Positions 5,909 to 7,348 of a stretch of DNA of 7,348 nt are shown one piece after another. How positions within the stretch are numbered: the stretch's first letter is position 1; the number at the start of each line of letters is the position of its first letter. The notes under the pieces were generated by a model, which did not search any database, was not told where the DNA came from, and saw nothing but the letters and a program-made list of their open reading frames with translations. A program made the position numbers and the translations under genes. Source of the DNA: JBDRGD01 sp043818095 (GTDB lineage: Bacteria > Chloroflexota > Dehalococcoidia > Dehalococcoidales > RBG-16-60-22); NCBI GenBank assembly GCA_043818095.1, contig JBDRGD010000113.1, positions 1 to 7,348 on the forward strand, given 5' to 3'.

Positions 5909-6544
5909 TCAGCAGTCACGGATATTTTTACGGAAGAACGCCGCCACCAGCGGCGCCAGGACATTTTCTTGCCCCACCCAGAAATGGTCCGCATCCTCGA
6001 TGACGCGGCATTCCGCTGTTCCCGGCAGGCCCGCGCAAAGCTCCCGGAAGCTTTCCCGCGGCACGAAGTCGTCATGCCCGCCGGCGATAAGCAGCACCGG
6101 CTTCGGGCAATCGCGGAGCGGGGTAAAATCCGCCATCCCCAGGGGCGGGGATACCGCCGCGAAAGCGCTTACCCGCGGGTCGCCGACCGCTGCGGGAAGG
6201 GCGTAAGCCGCCCCCGCGGAGTAACCGGCCAGCCCCGCCGGGACCTCACCGTGCTCCGCCAGAAAATCGAGCGCCGCGCGGACGTCCGCCGTCTCCCCCT
6301 CACCCCCAGTATAAGCCCCCCCACTGCCGCCCACCCCCCGGAAGTTGAATTTTAAATACCCCAACCCCACCCCTGCCAGCGCCGCGCAGAGGCTGTCCAC
6401 CACATTATTATCCATGCTGCCGCCGTAAAGTGGGTGGGGATGGCAGACAATCACGGCGGGGAAGGGGCCGTTCCCCTCCGGGTAACAGCGGACGCCTTCC
6501 AGGGAAATCCCACCGCCGGGGAAACGGACGCGTTCCTCTCTCAT
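5909..6544 (-). CDS. Alpha/beta hydrolase, COG2945-like
   Basis: This 211-residue cytoplasmic serine hydrolase of the alpha/beta fold resembles the small COG2945 group. The probable oxyanion segment is VIVCHPHPLYGGSMDNNVV (31-49), which is characteristic of that group. The nucleophile elbow is G107-Y-S109-A-G111, the acid is D158 or D159 in AGGHDDFVP, and the histidine is H187 in DADHFW, so the triad is complete. An upstream in-frame ATG would add nine residues. The start at 6544 is chosen because AAAGGAGG (6550-6557, minus strand) sits 5 nt before it, whereas the longer start would place this site inside the gene. It is the only minus-strand gene here, convergent with the protease and divergent from coaE. 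Its substrate is not known; esterase- or peptidase-like activities are both found in the fold. Confidence 0.87.
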   Translation of the reverse strand: MREERVRFPGGGISLEGVRCYPEGNGPFPAVIVCHPHPLYGGSMDNNVVDSLCAALAGVGLGYLKFNFRGVGGSGGAYTGGEGETADVRAALDFLAEHGEVPAGLAGYSAGAAYALPAAVGDPRVSAFAAVSPPLGMADFTPLRDCPKPVLLIAGGHDDFVPRESFRELCAGLPGTAECRVIEDADHFWVGQENVLAPLVAAFFRKNIRDC

Positions 6545-6549
6545 GACTG

Positions 6550-6557
6550 CCTCCTTT
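6550..6557 (-). promoter_or_regulatory. Ribosome-binding site deciding the hydrolase start
   Basis: Read on the minus strand this is AAAGGAGG, ending 5 nt before the ATG at 6544-6542. It is a near-perfect anti-16S match. It fixes the start at residue 10 of the longest possible frame. The same bases overlap the -35 element of the opposing coaE promoter. Confidence 0.7.
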
Positions 6558-6584
6558 GGCAAACGGCGCAATAAAGTATATGAT
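6556..6584 (+). promoter_or_regulatory. Sigma-70-type promoter for coaE
   Basis: TTGGCA (6556-6561) and TATGAT (6579-6584) are spaced by 17 nt, each five of six to consensus. The start of transcription would fall near 6591, so the leader before the ATG at 6607 would be only about 16 nt and would begin close to the GGAGG at 6592-6596. A weaker minus-strand -10 candidate for the hydrolase (TATACT, 6580-6575, with TTACCT 17 nt upstream at 6603-6598) overlaps it, which suggests back-to-back, mutually exclusive promoters. Confidence 0.5.
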
Positions 6585-6606
6585 ATGGGGCGGAGGCAGG
6601 TAAAGG

Positions 6607-7209
6607 ATGCGCATCATCGGTCTGACCGGGGGCATCGGCACGGGGAAAAGCACCGTCGCCCGTTTCCTGGAGGAGATGGGAGCGAGGGTCATCGACGCCG
6701 ACCGCGTGGGCCACGAAGCCCTCAAGTCCGGCGGCGAGGTCTTCCGGCAGGTAGTCGCCGCGTTCGGGGAGGGAATCCTCGGCGAGGACGGGGAAATCGA
6801 CCGCGCCCGGCTGGGGAAAATCGTCTTTGCCCGCGCAGCCGACCGGAGAAAGCTGAACGCCATCATCCATCCCGCCATGCAGGAGATGGTGGCCGCGCAG
6901 CTGAAGACCCTTCGCAACCAGGGCGTGGAGGCGGTGGTGCTGGACGCCCCCCTCCTCCTGGACGAGGGCTGGCAGAGCCTGGTGGACGAGGTCTGGGTGA
7001 CGACAGCCCCGGAAAATACCGTGATTGCGCGGACGCAGGCGCGCACCAGGCTGCCACCGGAGGAAATAAGGGCGCGCATCCGCAGCCAGATGCCCGCCGC
7101 CGAAAAGGTGAAACGGGCGGACGCGGTCATTGAAAACAGCGGTACGGTAGAGGAATTACGAAAGCGGGTGAGGGAAGTCTGGGAGGGGCGGAAAGATGGA
7201 GCCAGATAG
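6607..7209 (+). CDS. coaE: Dephospho-CoA kinase
   Basis: This 200-residue P-loop kinase would phosphorylate the 3'-hydroxyl of dephospho-CoA with ATP, the last step of coenzyme A synthesis. The Walker A motif is G8-GIGTGKS-T16. The substrate-side motif IDADRVGHEAL (29-39) carries D30 and D32. Further family signatures are IIHPAM (86-91), the strand VVLDAPLLLDEGW (110-122), and the lid and adenine regions around R148 and IRSQMPAAEKVKRADAVIENSGT (158-180). Length matches the usual 195-210 residues. The ATG is preceded by GGAGG at 6592-6596 (10 nt spacing), with AAAGG closer by. It is divergent from the hydrolase across 62 nt that hold a good promoter. No other CoA-pathway gene is in the window. 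The function is essentially certain from sequence. Confidence 0.97.
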   Translation: MRIIGLTGGIGTGKSTVARFLEEMGARVIDADRVGHEALKSGGEVFRQVVAAFGEGILGEDGEIDRARLGKIVFARAADRRKLNAIIHPAMQEMVAAQLKTLRNQGVEAVVLDAPLLLDEGWQSLVDEVWVTTAPENTVIARTQARTRLPPEEIRARIRSQMPAAEKVKRADAVIENSGTVEELRKRVREVWEGRKDGAR

Positions 7210-7286
7210 AACATCAATTACATGCAAGTCACTTCTCATTCAAATTAACCCACAAAATAATATCCCTGAGAATTTATTGACTCCCG

Positions 7287-7295
7287 TGTTATAAT
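7287..7295 (+). promoter_or_regulatory. Extended -10 promoter candidate
   Basis: TGTTATAAT contains a perfect TATAAT (7290-7295) with the TG of an extended -10 element one base upstream. No strong -35 exists at 16-18 nt; CTGAGA at 7266-7271 is a weak match at 18 nt. Transcription would start near 7301-7303, right at a possible ATG. Confidence 0.4.
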
Positions 7296-7302
7296 TTAAC
7301 AA

Positions 7303-7348
7303 ATGGTTATCGAATATCAACACGGAAGTTACACACGGTTTCCTTCTC
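7303..7348 (+). CDS. Possible start of an unidentified, perhaps leaderless gene, 3'-partial
   Basis: An ATG at 7303 opens a frame that stays open to the window edge, reading MVIEYQHGSYTRFPS. There is no ribosome-binding sequence before it, but the TATAAT at 7290-7295 would place the transcription start at or next to the ATG, which would fit a leaderless mRNA. Fifteen codons are too few to identify the protein or even to be sure it is real. The surrounding DNA is AT-rich, unlike coaE. Confidence 0.22.
   Translation, partial: MVIEYQHGSYTRFPS

Noticed and set aside
6543..7133. Plus-strand 196-codon frame overlapping coaE
   Set aside because: It is an Arg/Gly/Pro-rich shadow of coaE in another frame, with no domain and no ribosome site.
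7196..7294. A 32-codon frame overlapping the end of coaE, preceded by GGGAGGGG
   Set aside because: The sequence is short, has no family resemblance and runs into a promoter-like TATAAT. It may be a remnant of a former next gene, but nothing in the sequence establishes that.
7277..7295. TTGACT and TATAAT as a -35/-10 pair
   Set aside because: They are only 7 nt apart, far too close for a sigma-70 promoter; only the extended -10 reading is plausible.

Overview
This 7.3 kb window is a gene-dense, mostly GC-rich bacterial chromosomal segment. It carries nine convincing protein-coding genes, one of them cut by the left edge, plus a weak candidate gene cut by the right edge. No rRNA, tRNA, CRISPR array or insertion sequence is visible. 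The gene set suggests an anaerobic or microaerophilic bacterium: a MetE/UroD-like methyltransferase, rubrerythrin-type diiron protein, flavoredoxin, rubredoxin and bacterioferritin-like protein. Strong AGGAGG ribosome sites precede most genes. The overall flavour resembles Dehalococcoidia-like Chloroflexota, but that assignment is an inference from family resemblance and not proven by the sequence.

Layout. (1) 1-834 is the 3' part of a cobalamin-independent methionine synthase-like (UroD/MetE superfamily) protein. (2) 1093-1962 is a small-conductance mechanosensitive channel (MscS family), visibly less GC-rich than its neighbours. (3) 2055-4531 is a compact five-gene cluster: a rubrerythrin-like diiron protein, a flavoredoxin-type flavin reductase, a 54-residue rubredoxin overlapping it by ATGA, a tandemly duplicated ferritin-like protein with two complete diiron sites, and a Rieske ferredoxin. 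A near-consensus sigma-70 promoter (TTGACG, 17 nt, TATCAT) precedes the cluster, and a PerR-box-like sequence overlaps its -10 element. (4) 4622-5905 is a membrane-anchored HtrA-like serine protease with a coiled coil and a PDZ domain, preceded by a stem-loop. (5) 5909-6544, minus strand, is a COG2945-type alpha/beta hydrolase that converges on the protease with a 3-nt gap. (6) 6607-7209 is coaE (dephospho-CoA kinase), transcribed divergently from the hydrolase, with a good sigma-70 promoter in the 62-nt gap. (7) 7210-7348 is abruptly AT-rich and holds an extended -10 promoter candidate and a possible leaderless gene start.

How the genes may work together. The central cluster reads as a self-contained oxidative-stress electron-transfer module. 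NAD(P)H would reduce the flavoredoxin, which would reduce rubredoxin, which would supply the diiron proteins that remove peroxide or oxygen and handle iron. The Rieske protein would be an additional carrier. In acetogens such as Moorella, the flavin reductase and rubredoxin are known as one fused protein (high-molecular-weight rubredoxin, Hrb). Here they are two translationally coupled genes, and the partner is a rubrerythrin or ferritin rather than a flavodiiron protein. The HtrA-like protease downstream could add an envelope stress-response arm, but it has its own leader and may be transcribed separately.
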